From Rhodobacter aestuarii (GTDB lineage: Bacteria > Pseudomonadota > Alphaproteobacteria > Rhodobacterales > Rhodobacteraceae), in assembly GCF_900156655.1 (NCBI RefSeq), contig NZ_FTOG01000008.1, positions 124,001 through 188,000 on the forward strand: DNA of 64,000 nucleotides, written 5' to 3'. The notes under the pieces are model-generated. The model was not told where the DNA came from and did no database searches. It saw nothing but the letters and a program-made list of their open reading frames with translations. Position 1 is the first letter of the stretch; each line of letters opens with the position of its first letter. Of this stretch, positions 26,127-35,708 are shown in pieces. The translations under genes were made by a program, and so were the position numbers.

Positions 26127-26825
26127 TCAGGCGCCCATCTGGTTGTGCTTGCGCGCGATCATGTCTTTCGCGATTTCCACCGAAATGGCGGCATCGCGGC
26201 AGTAAGCATCGGCGCCGATGGCTTTGCCGAATTCTTCGTTCAGCGGGGCCCCGCCGACGAGCACCAGATAATTGTCGCGGATGCCTTTTTCTTTCATCGT
26301 GTCGATCACGACCTTCATGTAAGGCATCGTGGTGGTGAGCAGCGCAGACATACCAAGGATGTCGGCTTCTTCACGCTCAAGCGCTTCAAGGTAGTTTTCG
26401 ACCGGGTTGTTGATCCCGATATCCACCACTTCGAACCCCGCGCCTTCCATCATCATCGCCACAAGGTTTTTGCCGATGTCGTGGATGTCGCCCTTCACGG
26501 TGCCGATGACCATTTTGCCCATACGCGGCGCGCCGGTTTCCACCAGCATCGGCTTCAGGATCGCCATGCCGCCCTTCATCGCATTCGCCGCCAAAAGCAC
26601 TTCCGGCACGAACAGAATGCCGTCGCGGAAGTCGTTGCCGACAACCGTCATGCCCGCGACCAGCGCTTTGGTCAGGATGTCATAGGGCGTCCAGCCACGC
26701 TCGACGAGGATGTTAACCGCCTCTTCGATCTCTTCTTTGAGGCCGTCATAAAGGTCATCGTGCATCTGTTGCACGAGTTCTTCGTCGTCGAGTTCCGAGA
26801 GAATGATGTCGTCTTCATCGGCCAT
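26127..26825 (-). CDS. B12-binding corrinoid protein (MtbC/MetH-like module)
   Basis: A 232-aa cytoplasmic corrinoid protein. Residues about 20-105 form the helical cap of MetH-type modules. The following Rossmann part carries the cobalamin-ligating DxHxxG motif as GDIHDIGKNLV (about residues 119-129). Conserved ALLTTTMPYM and GGAPLNEEF segments follow. It carries a methyl group between methyltransferases. Placement near a homocysteine methyltransferase and a DUF1638 gene suggests it is the B12 module of a split methionine synthase, described in some Rhodobacterales. ATG 26825 follows AGGAGA; upstream in-frame sequence lacks family similarity. Confidence 0.9.
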   Translation of the reverse strand: MADEDDIILSELDDEELVQQMHDDLYDGLKEEIEEAVNILVERGWTPYDILTKALVAGMTVVGNDFRDGILFVPEVLLAANAMKGGMAILKPMLVETGAPRMGKMVIGTVKGDIHDIGKNLVAMMMEGAGFEVVDIGINNPVENYLEALEREEADILGMSALLTTTMPYMKVVIDTMKEKGIRDNYLVLVGGAPLNEEFGKAIGADAYCRDAAISVEIAKDMIARKHNQMGA

Positions 26826-27034
26826 GGGCGTTGTTCTCCTGAGCGTGGGGATGTTTCGGTGATGCGGTGAAAGTGGCGGGGTTACTATTGTATTTGCGAC
26901 ATGCGGCGTTCTGTCACCGACGCGGGCACGATGGCATAGGCAAAAGCCGTGCCACGGAAGCACTTAGTTTGCACGGTTGAGTTGTGGCGGCGAATCCCTT
27001 GCGCAATGTTCTCATTTCGTTCTAATTTTCGCAC

Positions 27035-28141
27035 ATGAGTCTTACTGGATCCCTTCCGCTTGATTTGCCGCCCCCCGATCCGCGCCAACGGCTGCGGGCG
27101 CGGGGCGCTGCGGCCAATCCGGCGGGGCGATTTGAACCCTATGCGCGGCTGGTCGAATCCGATGGCTGGGAGATCGCGGAAGAAGAAAAGCTTTTGCGCA
27201 CAGAACTCTGTGTGGAGCGGCCCAAATCCATCATCACTCGCAACACCAGCCCCGATGTGCCGTTTGACCGTTCGGTGAACCCTTACCGGGGCTGTGAGCA
27301 TGGCTGCATCTATTGCTACGCGCGGCCCACACATGGCTATTTGGGGCTGTCGGCGGGGTTGGATTTTGAAACCAAGATCATTGCCCGGCCCGAAGCGCCC
27401 GAACTTTTGGCGCGTGAGCTTTCCAAGAAGGGCTATGCCTGCGCGCCGATCGCGATTGGCACCGCGACCGACCCTTACCAACCGGCTGAGGCCGCGCAGG
27501 GGATCGTGCGGGGCCTGTTGCAGGTGCTGAGCGATTTCAACCACCCCGTTTGCCTGACCACGCGCGGCGCGGGGGTGATGCGTGACATGGATTTGCTTGC
27601 CGATATGGCGGCGCGCAATTTGGTGCATCTGGGTGTGTCGCTCACCACGTTGGATGAAGATTTGGCTCGTAAAATGGAGCCTCGCGCGCCAAGCCCGCAA
27701 ACCCGGCTGCGGATGATCCGCGCCGCCGCGCGGGCGGGGGTTCCGGTGCGGGTGATGGCCGCGCCCATCATTCCGGGTCTCACCGATCACGCGCTGGAGG
27801 CGATCTTGACCGAGGCGCGCCGGGCGGGGGCGCGCGCCGCCGAGATGATCGCCCTGCGTCTGCCCAATGAGGTGGCGCCGCTTTTTGCCGATTGGCTCGC
27901 CCGCCACTACCCGCTGCGCGCGGAAAAGGTTCTGGGCGCGATTGCCGCATTTCGCAGCGGCAAGCTCAACGATCCGCGCTTTGGCAGCCGGATGGAGGGC
28001 GAGGGGACCGAGGCCGAGTTGTTGGCGCGCCGGTTTGAAGTGTCGTGCCGCCGCCTTAGTCTTGCGCGCTATTTGCCGCCGCTTGATGTCACGCGTTTTG
28101 CTGTGCCGCCAAGGCCGGGCGAGCAGTTGGAACTGTTCTGA
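27035..28141 (+). CDS. PA0069-family radical SAM protein
   Basis: A 368-aa radical SAM enzyme with CEHGCIYC (C-x3-C-x2-C, about residues 87-94) preceded by NPYRG. Sequence pattern and length match the PA0069/SplB-like family, whose reaction is unknown; DNA photoproduct repair has been proposed for relatives but not shown. It is transcribed away from the corrinoid gene and convergent with the homocysteine methyltransferase gene, and has no co-directional partner. The 209-base divergent gap before it carries no obvious operator. Confidence 0.88.
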   Translation: MSLTGSLPLDLPPPDPRQRLRARGAAANPAGRFEPYARLVESDGWEIAEEEKLLRTELCVERPKSIITRNTSPDVPFDRSVNPYRGCEHGCIYCYARPTHGYLGLSAGLDFETKIIARPEAPELLARELSKKGYACAPIAIGTATDPYQPAEAAQGIVRGLLQVLSDFNHPVCLTTRGAGVMRDMDLLADMAARNLVHLGVSLTTLDEDLARKMEPRAPSPQTRLRMIRAAARAGVPVRVMAAPIIPGLTDHALEAILTEARRAGARAAEMIALRLPNEVAPLFADWLARHYPLRAEKVLGAIAAFRSGKLNDPRFGSRMEGEGTEAELLARRFEVSCRRLSLARYLPPLDVTRFAVPPRPGEQLELF

Positions 28142-28187
28142 CCTTTCGTGCATCACGCGCCCTTTCAATTGGCACAGCTTTCCCGGT

Positions 28188-28214
28188 CCGGAAGAGGCTC
28201 TCGCGATCTTCCGG
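28188..28214. terminator. Inverted repeat between convergent genes
   Basis: CCGGAAGA and TCTTCCGG arms with an 11-base loop lie between the convergent radical SAM and homocysteine methyltransferase genes. No T-run follows in either direction, so intrinsic termination is only a suggestion. Confidence 0.4.
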
Positions 28215-28255
28215 CCACAGGGGCAGTCTGGCAAGCGTTAGTTCGCAGCGGTTGC

Positions 28256-29269
28256 TTAGCCGCGGCGACGGCCGCGACGCTCGCGGCTCGGGCCGGGGTC
28301 GTCGCCGGTGCCATCGGTGTTCGACGAGAAGGCCCCCAATTTCTCGGTGACATCTTCAAGCGTCGGGCGCGGCCCGCGTTCACGGGTCGAAAGCGCCTCG
28401 TGCATCGCTTTGAGGTGCTCGGGCATGGTGCCACAGCAGCCGCCGATGATGGTGGCGCCCGCGTCGCGCGCGAGGCAGGCGTAATCGCCCATCAGCGCGG
28501 GGGTGCCATCATAATGGATGTGGCCATCATGGTATTTCGGGATGCCCGCATTGCCCTTGGCGATGATCGGGCGCTCGGTGCCCGAAGACACAAAGCCCAT
28601 GATCGTGCGCATCAAATCAGCCGCGCCAACGCCGCAGTTCGCCCCAAAAGCGAGCGGCGGGTTCGGCAGTTTTTCCACAAGGCTGGCGAGCTGCGCCGAG
28701 GTCACGCCCATCATCGTGCGGCCAGCGGTGTCAAAGCTCATCGTGCCACACCAATCCATGCCCGCAAGCTTCGCGGCTTCCGCAGCGGCCTTGAACTCTT
28801 CGGGGGCAGAGATCGTTTCCACCCAAAGCACATCCGCGCCGCCTTCTTTCAGCCCTTCGGCTTGCTCGTGGAACATTTCCACGGCGAGTTCATGGGTGAG
28901 CGTGCCCATCGGTGCGAAAATATCGCCCGTCGGCCCGACCGAGCCGCAAACCGCAACCGGGCGGCCCGCTTTATCGGCCACTTCACGGCCGATTTCGGCG
29001 GCGACGCGGTTCAACTCCCGCACCCGGCCTTGGGCGTTGTGCAGTTTCAGACGGCTGGCATTGCCACCAAAGGAGTTGGTCAGAAACAGATCCGAGCCCG
29101 CATCCACGGCAAAGCTGTAAAGCTTGGCGATCCGGTCGGGGTGGTCAACGTTCCACAATTCTGGCGGTTCGCCCGAAGACAGGCCCATGTTGAACAGGTT
29201 TGTGCCCGTAGCGCCATCGGCCAGCAGCCAGTCACGGGTTTGCAGCAGACGGGTAAGCGTGTTGGTCAT
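28256..29269 (-). CDS. bmt: Homocysteine S-methyltransferase (Bmt/MetH Hcy module)
   Basis: A 337-aa protein with the zinc-dependent homocysteine methyltransferase barrel. The N-terminal LLADGATGTNLF motif, the first zinc cysteine in FGANCGVG (about residue 215) and the Cys-Cys pair in GGCCGTMPEH (about 282-283) are present. Such proteins use betaine or a methyl-corrinoid protein as donor to make methionine. Here a B12-binding module is encoded 1.4 kb away on the same strand, favouring a split MetH. The tail (RERRGRRRG) is very basic and not part of the enzyme fold. The palindrome at 29336-29352 covers the upstream gene's stop. Confidence 0.88.
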   Translation of the reverse strand: MTNTLTRLLQTRDWLLADGATGTNLFNMGLSSGEPPELWNVDHPDRIAKLYSFAVDAGSDLFLTNSFGGNASRLKLHNAQGRVRELNRVAAEIGREVADKAGRPVAVCGSVGPTGDIFAPMGTLTHELAVEMFHEQAEGLKEGGADVLWVETISAPEEFKAAAEAAKLAGMDWCGTMSFDTAGRTMMGVTSAQLASLVEKLPNPPLAFGANCGVGAADLMRTIMGFVSSGTERPIIAKGNAGIPKYHDGHIHYDGTPALMGDYACLARDAGATIIGGCCGTMPEHLKAMHEALSTRERGPRPTLEDVTEKLGAFSSNTDGTGDDPGPSRERRGRRRG

Positions 29270-29336
29270 CGGGCCTCTCCTGATCCGGTCGCGCTCTCCC
29301 TGCCAGAACCGGACGAAAAGTGCAAATTCCTTTCAC

Positions 29337-31331
29337 TCAAGATGATCTTGAGGCACGCCACAGATTACGGACCATTTCAAGCGCGGGCGTCGGAGCCGGT
29401 TCATGGGCCGTAAGCGGGGCAGGGCGGTGGATTGCGCGGGCAATTTCCACCCCTGCCAGCGCCAGCGCCGGGGCCGAGGGGGCCGCGATATAACGCGGGC
29501 TCAGGTTCGGCGCGAAGCTCATTTTGAACTGGCGCAGACCCGCCGCTCCGGCACCTTTTTCCGCGCGCCGCCAGATATGCGCGGCGGGGCCGCTGATGTC
29601 TTCGGCGCGCGGCGGCAGGGCCGCGAGCGACAGCCGTTTCACCCCCGCCTGCGCGGCAGCTTCAAGCGCGCCATTGATCAGCGCCTGCATCGTGCCATCG
29701 GGGGCGTCTTCCCCCGGGCGCATCAGATCCAGCACCCATTCGGTGCGGTTGGCGTGAAAGCTCGCAAAGCCGACCAGCTTGCCCTTCACATGCGCAAGCA
29801 TCACTTGTTGCTGGCGCACATAATCGGGGGCAAAGCGACCCATCGAAAAGCCCCGTTCGCCGCCGCGCGCGCCGCGCCAATGATCGGCAATCGCAATCAT
29901 CTCGGCCATCGGCAGCGGCCCTTCGGCGGGGGTGATGGTCAGGCCCGCCTTTGCGGCCTTGCGTAATTTGCGGCGCAGACCCGAACGCGAGGGGCAATCG
30001 AGCGTATAGCTGCGCGGGTCAAGCCAAACTTCGGTCGCGACCGGTGCGACGACCCAGCCAGCTTTGCGGGCAAGCGCCGCCGTACGTCCGGAGACTTTAT
30101 AAAGGCTGGCACGGCGGCCTTCTGCCCGTGCGGCTTCGCGCAAGGCATTGAACATCCCACCCGACGGCGCGGTGCCAAAGGGCTCCAAGAGCGCCACAAG
30201 CGTTTGCCCGGCGCGGCCCGCCATCCAACCGCCCGGCGCGCGGTCACAACGCAACACGCCCAGATTGCCTTGGTGCATCAGCCCCAGTTCGGCTTGGCGG
30301 TCTTGTGCGACCAGATGCGAGATTTGCGGGCAGTCCATCGGCGCGGCAACAACTTGCGGGGCATCGCCCGCACGTGCTGGGCGCAATGCAACCACGGCCA
30401 TTGCGGCAAGCGCAGGCACACCGAAATAGGCAATCCGCCAGGCGAGAATCGCTGCCAAAAGCTCGGGCTCGGGGGCCGAGGGCAAAAGCGAGATCAGGGT
30501 GATTTCAAAGGGGCCAACCCCACCGGGCGTGCCCGAAACAAAGCCCGCGCCAAGGGCGAGCAGAAAGGCCGGGAACAGCGCCAGCAAGCCGATATCGGTG
30601 CCAGAGGGCAAAAGCGCCCAAAGCGCAAGCGCGGCAAAGGCGGTGTCAATCAGCGCGAGCGCGAGGATTTGCGCCATCACCGCAGGGGCAGGCAAGCGCA
30701 GCGTGAGGCGGCCAATTTTTAGGCCCGGCAACAAAAGTGCGGCCAAGGCCAGCGCGCCGCCAAGCGCAAGACCCAAAAGCGCAAAGCCCTGCACAGTGGC
30801 CAAAGACAGGCCCGGCAAGCTCACGGGGGCAATCAACAACACATGCGCGGTGAGCACGGCCCATGAGATCAGGAAGGTCGCGGCAACGGTTGCGGTGATT
30901 TTTGTGGCGCGCGCGAGCGAGGTTTCGGGCAGCATTCGCCAGCGCACCAGCGCCCCAGATACGAGCCCAAAACCAATGGTTTGGCTCAGCGCAATCGAGG
31001 TCCAACCGGCGCGGCGGGCGGGGCGCGCGGCGGTGCCGGTGCCCAAAAGGCGGTGGATGATCGCATCATATTGCGCAAGCGCGGCAAAGCTGACGAAGGT
31101 TGCGGCGAGCGCGAGGGCCCAATGGGCAATGTCTACGCGCGCAAGGGCAGCCATCACCGCCGCGCCATCGAGCATGGCCAAGCGATCGCGCAGCGCCCAC
31201 AAAAAGGCGCCCACAAGGACGATGCCGAGCACTTGCCGCCCCGCAGCAGCGCCAAAACGCAAAGGCCGCGTTGCCCCCTCGTCTGAGGTAAGTTGCGCAG
31301 CGACGGCCGTGCCCTTGCGATGATCCGACAT
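29337..31331 (-). CDS. MprF-like phosphatidylglycerol lysyltransferase family protein
   Basis: A 664-aa inner-membrane protein. The N-terminal half has about eight hydrophobic segments (a UPF0104/flippase-like domain). The C-terminal part (about 340-640) is a DUF2156/GNAT-type aminoacyl transferase domain (for example CPSRSGLRRKLRKAAKAGL and LDLMRPGEDAPDGTMQALINGAL). The family adds amino acids to phosphatidylglycerol and flips the product, giving resistance to cationic peptides; the amino acid used cannot be told from sequence. ATG 31331 has AGAGGGG upstream; a longer frame adds seven residues. Confidence 0.85.
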   Translation of the reverse strand: MSDHRKGTAVAAQLTSDEGATRPLRFGAAAGRQVLGIVLVGAFLWALRDRLAMLDGAAVMAALARVDIAHWALALAATFVSFAALAQYDAIIHRLLGTGTAARPARRAGWTSIALSQTIGFGLVSGALVRWRMLPETSLARATKITATVAATFLISWAVLTAHVLLIAPVSLPGLSLATVQGFALLGLALGGALALAALLLPGLKIGRLTLRLPAPAVMAQILALALIDTAFAALALWALLPSGTDIGLLALFPAFLLALGAGFVSGTPGGVGPFEITLISLLPSAPEPELLAAILAWRIAYFGVPALAAMAVVALRPARAGDAPQVVAAPMDCPQISHLVAQDRQAELGLMHQGNLGVLRCDRAPGGWMAGRAGQTLVALLEPFGTAPSGGMFNALREAARAEGRRASLYKVSGRTAALARKAGWVVAPVATEVWLDPRSYTLDCPSRSGLRRKLRKAAKAGLTITPAEGPLPMAEMIAIADHWRGARGGERGFSMGRFAPDYVRQQQVMLAHVKGKLVGFASFHANRTEWVLDLMRPGEDAPDGTMQALINGALEAAAQAGVKRLSLAALPPRAEDISGPAAHIWRRAEKGAGAAGLRQFKMSFAPNLSPRYIAAPSAPALALAGVEIARAIHRPAPLTAHEPAPTPALEMVRNLWRASRSS

Positions 31332-31492
31332 CTGATCCCCTCTCTTTACCACATATCCCCGGTGCTCGGGTTTGCGCCTCTAAGGGAAAGAAAGGTTTAA
31401 AATCGAGGTATCAAATCCAAAGATGGTATGCAGAAATTAACCCTGCCAAGCCGCGCCTTTCGTTTGAAGATCGCGTGCTAAGGCTCAGCTAA

Positions 31493-31523
31493 AAAAGAAA
31501 AAACCGGCTCCATAAAGAGCCGG
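31493..31523 (-). terminator. Terminator of the ATPase inhibitor gene
   Basis: A 7-bp stem CCGGCTC/GAGCCGG (31504-31510, 31517-31523) with a 6-base loop. On the minus strand it is followed by TTTTTTCTTTTTT. It is a strong intrinsic terminator 28 bases after the stop. Confidence 0.88.
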
Positions 31524-31550
31524 CTTTCGAAACGCGGTCTGGGCAAATGC

Positions 31551-31865
31551 TCAGCCGACTTCGGTGATTTGTTTCATCGCTTCGCGCATCGCCTCGCCAA
31601 CTTTGGCGCGGATCTTCGCCTCATCGGCGACGCCCGCCAGATCTGCGACCAGTTTGCGGATCACATCTTCTTGGCCCGCTTCCTCGAAATCCGCTGCGAT
31701 CAACGCACCGGTATAGGCCTCTGCTTCTTCGCCGCTTTTGCCCAGCAGTTCCGCCGCCCATTGACCGAGGAGCTTCACAGACCGCGCCTCAACTTTAAAT
31801 CGCAGTTCCGCATCATGCGCGAATTTGGCCTCAAAGGCGTGTTCGCGGTCGTCAAAAGTGGTCAT
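31551..31865 (-). CDS. F1-ATPase inhibitor, zeta subunit (DUF1476)
   Basis: A 104-aa, mostly alpha-helical protein of the DUF1476 family, whose Paracoccus member is the zeta subunit that blocks ATP hydrolysis by F1. The N-terminus MTTFDDREHAFEAKFAHDAE is typical and holds the inhibitory helix. It is monocistronic, transcribed away from purC, and closed by a strong terminator. Confidence 0.92.
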   Translation of the reverse strand: MTTFDDREHAFEAKFAHDAELRFKVEARSVKLLGQWAAELLGKSGEEAEAYTGALIAADFEEAGQEDVIRKLVADLAGVADEAKIRAKVGEAMREAMKQITEVG

Positions 31866-32120
31866 CTGGTCCCCCCAAATCAGTTGTTATCCCAGATATG
31901 GTTTTTTTGGCCTCTTGCTGCAAGACCTCATAAAGCCGCGCCGGGGTGATTGCGCTAGCACGAAACGCAACCGAGAGACGCTCTATTCTAGCATGTTGGC
32001 CGTGAAGGTGCACCGATCTTCTTGCGGCGCGAGGCGGCTTGGCCTATAGGGGCCGAAAGGGGTGCCCCGAGGGCAAGACCCCAGATTGGGTCAACGGACC
32101 CGCCCAGTATCGGAGAGCCC

Positions 32121-32882
32121 ATGGCACCGCGTCGCAAGAAAATCTATGAAGGCAAGGCAAAGATCCTTTACGAAGGCCCCGAGCCCGGCACTTTGGTGCA
32201 ATACTTCAAGGATGATGCGACCGCCTTCAACGCGCAGAAGAAAGCGACGATTGAGGGTAAGGGCGTGCTCAACAACCGCCTGTCCGAGTTCTTCATGAAC
32301 GGTCTGACGAATGTGGGGATTCCGAACCACTTCATCCGCCGTTTGAACATGCGCGAGCAACTGATCCGTCAAGTGGAGATCGTGCCGCTTGAAGTGATCG
32401 TGCGCAACTTTGCGGCGGGTTCGATTGCGAAGCGTTTGGGCCTTGAAGAAGGCACACCGCTGCCGCGCCCGATCGTGGAATACAGCTACAAAAACGATGA
32501 ACTCGGCGACCCGCTCGTGCCCGAGGAATATATCATCGCCTTCGGCTGGGCGAACCAGCAAGACCTTGATGATATTGTCAGCCTTGCGCTGCGGGTGAAT
32601 GACTTCTTGTCGGGCGTGTTCTTTGGCGTTGGCATCAAACTGATCGACTTCAAAATTGAGATCGGTCGTGTTTGGGATGGCGATTTCATGCGCCTGATCA
32701 TTGCCGATGAAATCAGCCCCGACAGCTGCCGCCTTTGGGACGTGAAAACGAACCAAAAGCTCGACAAGGACGTGTTCCGCCGCGACCTTGGCTCGCTGAC
32801 CGATGCCTATACCGAAGTCGCGCGGCGGCTGGGGGTTTTGCCCGCCAATGCCACGCCGATGAAGCCCACCTTGATCAACTAA
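32121..32882 (+). CDS. purC: SAICAR synthetase
   Basis: Phosphoribosylaminoimidazole-succinocarboxamide synthase: joins CAIR and aspartate with ATP. The 253-aa protein has [11 protein letters not shown] at the N-terminus, [11 protein letters not shown] and the signature [13 protein letters not shown] precedes ATG 32121. purS follows after 11 bases and purQ after another 69, forming a purine operon. Confidence 0.96.
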   Translation: MAPRRKKIYEGKAKILYEGPEPGTLVQYFKDDATAFNAQKKATIEGKGVLNNRLSEFFMNGLTNVGIPNHFIRRLNMREQLIRQVEIVPLEVIVRNFAAGSIAKRLGLEEGTPLPRPIVEYSYKNDELGDPLVPEEYIIAFGWANQQDLDDIVSLALRVNDFLSGVFFGVGIKLIDFKIEIGRVWDGDFMRLIIADEISPDSCRLWDVKTNQKLDKDVFRRDLGSLTDAYTEVARRLGVLPANATPMKPTLIN

Positions 32883-32893
32883 AGAGGCCGAAG

Positions 32894-33133
32894 ATGAAAG
32901 CGCGCGTGCATGTGATGCTGAAAGATGGGGTGCTCGACCCGCAAGGCGAAGCGGTGCGCCACGCGCTTGGCCATCTGGGCTTTTCGGGTGTTGAAGGTGT
33001 GCGTCAAGGCAAGGTGATTGAGCTGGATCTGGCTGCCACCGACGCCGCTGCCGCCGAGGTTGAGGTGAAGGCGATGTGCGAGAAGCTGCTCGCCAACACC
33101 GTGATCGAGAAATACACCGTCGAGATCGCCTGA
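32894..33133 (+). CDS. purS: PurS subunit of FGAM synthetase
   Basis: The small 79-aa subunit that bridges PurQ and PurL in the multi-subunit FGAM synthetase. Typical pattern: VMLKDGVLDPQGEAVRHALGHLGF and a C-terminal LLANTVIEKYTVEI. AAGAGG upstream of ATG 32894. purL is not in the window. Confidence 0.95.
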   Translation: MKARVHVMLKDGVLDPQGEAVRHALGHLGFSGVEGVRQGKVIELDLAATDAAAAEVEVKAMCEKLLANTVIEKYTVEIA

Positions 33134-33202
33134 TTTGGGGCGGGGCTCACGCTTGGGCCCCGTTTCCGTCCAAGCCCAGAAGAACGCAGGAGCCCTTTCG
33201 CA

Positions 33203-33871
33203 ATGAAAGCCGCCGTCATCACTTTCCCGGGGTCGAACTGCGACCGTGATCTTGCCGATGCCTTTGCCAAGGCGGGCGCTGAGGTGGTGCGGGTCTGGCA
33301 CAAAGACACCGAAATTCCGGCGGGCACCGATGTTGTGGGCGTGCCGGGGGGCTTTTCCTTTGGCGATTATCTGCGCTGCGGCGCGATTGCCTCGCGCTCG
33401 CCGATTGGCCAAGCCGTGGTCGATTTTGCCGCCAAGGGCGGCCATGTGATCGGCATTTGCAATGGCTTTCAGGTGCTGACCGAAATGGGCCTGCTGCCGG
33501 GGGCGCTGATGCGCAATGCCTCGCTGAAATTCGTCTGCCGCCCGCAAAAACTGGCGGTGGCGACGACCAATAGCATCTTCACCGAAGGCTATGCGGCAGG
33601 CGCCGAAGTGACCTATCCGATTGCCCACCATGACGGCAATTATGTGATCGACGCCGAGGGGCTGAAACGCCTTGAGGGCGAAGATCGCGTGGCCTTCCGC
33701 TATATCGACAATCCGAACGGCTCCACCGCCGATATCGCGGGTGTGCTGAGCGAAAACCGTCGCGTGCTGGGCCTGATGCCGCACCCTGAGCGTGTGGTTG
33801 AAGAGACCCAAGGCGGCACCGATGGGGCGGCGCTTTTCCGCGCGCTTTCGGGTATGCTCGCCCAAGCGTGA
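33203..33871 (+). CDS. purQ: PurQ glutaminase subunit of FGAM synthetase
   Basis: Class I glutamine amidotransferase subunit of 222 aa that provides ammonia to PurL. The nucleophile is C86 in GICNGFQ, and the His-Glu pair lies in MPHPERVVE near 193-200. AGGAG precedes ATG 33203. It is the last pur gene; dctB starts 35 bases later. Confidence 0.96.
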   Translation: MKAAVITFPGSNCDRDLADAFAKAGAEVVRVWHKDTEIPAGTDVVGVPGGFSFGDYLRCGAIASRSPIGQAVVDFAAKGGHVIGICNGFQVLTEMGLLPGALMRNASLKFVCRPQKLAVATTNSIFTEGYAAGAEVTYPIAHHDGNYVIDAEGLKRLEGEDRVAFRYIDNPNGSTADIAGVLSENRRVLGLMPHPERVVEETQGGTDGAALFRALSGMLAQA

Positions 33872-33906
33872 TTGCTGGGGGCCGCGGCTTCGCCTAATCT
33901 GCCCCC

Positions 33907-35703
33907 ATGCCAGAGACCCGCTTGCGCCTTGATCCACCGACCCGCGCCGAGACCCGTCGGCGTATCCGCCGCGCGGCCTATCGCGCTTTGGCGGTGGTGG
34001 CGTTGGCGGCAACGATTGCCGGGATCTGGCTCACCAATATCTGGCTGACCGAGCGGTTTACAGAAACCACGCGGATGCGCACCGAATTGCGGCTCGCGCT
34101 TTATTCCGGCAACATCTTGTCAGAGCTTCAGCGCACCTCTGTGGTGCCGCTGTTGTTGGCGCGTGACCCCGAATTGAACAAATCGCTGATTTCGTGGGAT
34201 TTCTCGACCACTTCGGGGATTTTGATTGCCGCGCGCGACGAAGTTGGTGTGGCCTCGATCCGGCTTTTGGATCTACAGGGCCGGGTGGTGGCTGCGACGG
34301 ACCGCAATGTGCTCGGCACCGTGTTCAACGATGCGCCCTTCTTTGTGGATGCGCAGCGCTCGCGCGATACGATTTTTACCGCCGTCAAAGGCGTCACCGG
34401 CGCGTCCGATTTTGTGTATTCCCGCGCGATGATCTCCGAAGGCAAGCTGATCGGGGTGATCGTGGTGGGGGCCGATCTTGCGCGTTTTGAACGCGCTTGG
34501 GCGGGCATTTCCGATGCTGTTGCAGTGATGGATAGCTCGGCCCAGATCGTTTTGGCAACCGAGCCACGCTGGCGCGGCATGACGATGGAAGAGGCTTTGG
34601 CCGTACGGTCGGCCCCTTCGGCGATTGAGCGCGCTTTGCAAGCCACGGCGGATTGGGCCAATGAGCCGCCCGATGCTTGGGTCTCTGGCCAAGCGGTGAT
34701 GCGCACCGAAGCGCGGCTGCCGTTTCGCGGTTGGCGGATGGTGGCGTTCACGCCCTACACCTCGGTGCGCGACCGGGTGAATGCTGTGATCGCGCTTGAA
34801 ATCATGGGCTTTGCGGTGCTGCTGGCGCTTGGGTTCTACTTCGTCTCGCGGCGCGCCAAGGTGCAATCGGCGGTCTATCGGCGCGAATCTGCGGAACTGC
34901 GCGCGCTGAACGCGCGGCTCAAACGCGAGATCGCGGAGCGTGAGCGGGTGCAAAAAGACCTCTCGCTTGCGGAGCAAACGCTGGAACAAAGCTCCAAACT
35001 TGCCGTGCTGGGCGAGATGTCTGCCGCGGTGAGCCATGAGTTGAACCAGCCCTTGGCGGCGATGAAAACCTATCTGGCTGGCGCGCGGCTTTTGCTGCAA
35101 CGCGAGCGGGTGGTGGAGGCGCTGTCGTCGTTCCAGCGCATCGACGATCTGATCGAACGGATGGGGGCGATCACGCGGCAACTCAAATCCTACGCCCGTA
35201 AGGGCGGCGATGCGTTTGAGCCGGTGGATTTGCGCGCGGCGCTATCGTCTGCCTTGGCGATGATGGAGCCGCAGCTGAAGGCACGCACGGTCAAGATCAC
35301 CCGGAGCCTGCCGCGTGGGCAGGTGATGGTGATGGCGGACCGCATTCGGTTGGAGCAGGTGATCATCAACCTTTTGCGCAATGCGCTTGATGCCACCAAG
35401 GGGCTACGCACGCCGCATATCGAGATTGCGCTCGAGGCCGATGAAATGGCGGTGCTGACGGTGCGCGACAATGGGCCCGGTATCACCGATCTGGAAAAAC
35501 TGTTTGAGCCGTTTTGGACCACGAAGAAACCGGGCGAGGGGACGGGGCTGGGCCTTGCGATTTCCTCGTCTATCGTCAGTGATTTTGGCGGTCGCTTGAC
35601 CGCGCGCAATGCCGCAGATGGGGGCGCCGTATTTGAAGTGCGGCTGCCGCGTTTGACGGCGGGGATGAGTTTGTCTGGCAACGGGCAAAGGGCAGCGGAG
35701 TAA
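33907..35703 (+). CDS. dctB: DctB-type C4-dicarboxylate sensor kinase
   Basis: A 598-aa membrane histidine kinase. TM1 lies near 25-45, and a periplasmic double-PAS (dCache-like) sensor domain spans about 46-290. TM2 is near 297-316, followed by a coiled coil (about 325-365). The HisKA domain has phosphorylation site H377 in AVSHELNQPLA. The HATPase domain has NLLRNALDA, DNGPGI and GTGLGLAI boxes. It probably senses succinate, fumarate or malate and phosphorylates the next gene's product (5-base gap). Substrate assignment rests on overall similarity to DctB. Confidence 0.88.
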   Translation: MPETRLRLDPPTRAETRRRIRRAAYRALAVVALAATIAGIWLTNIWLTERFTETTRMRTELRLALYSGNILSELQRTSVVPLLLARDPELNKSLISWDFSTTSGILIAARDEVGVASIRLLDLQGRVVAATDRNVLGTVFNDAPFFVDAQRSRDTIFTAVKGVTGASDFVYSRAMISEGKLIGVIVVGADLARFERAWAGISDAVAVMDSSAQIVLATEPRWRGMTMEEALAVRSAPSAIERALQATADWANEPPDAWVSGQAVMRTEARLPFRGWRMVAFTPYTSVRDRVNAVIALEIMGFAVLLALGFYFVSRRAKVQSAVYRRESAELRALNARLKREIAERERVQKDLSLAEQTLEQSSKLAVLGEMSAAVSHELNQPLAAMKTYLAGARLLLQRERVVEALSSFQRIDDLIERMGAITRQLKSYARKGGDAFEPVDLRAALSSALAMMEPQLKARTVKITRSLPRGQVMVMADRIRLEQVIINLLRNALDATKGLRTPHIEIALEADEMAVLTVRDNGPGITDLEKLFEPFWTTKKPGEGTGLGLAISSSIVSDFGGRLTARNAADGGAVFEVRLPRLTAGMSLSGNGQRAAE

Positions 35704-35708
35704 CAAGA

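Noticed and set aside
29270-29336. SAM or cobalamin riboswitch before the homocysteine methyltransferase gene
   Set aside because: Only 67 bases are available, and neither the SAM-II pseudoknot core nor a B12 box could be recognised; the palindrome at 29336-29352 covers the upstream stop codon.
34128-34751. 207-codon minus-strand frame opposite dctB
   Set aside because: Antisense shadow with no ribosome site; dctB is complete.
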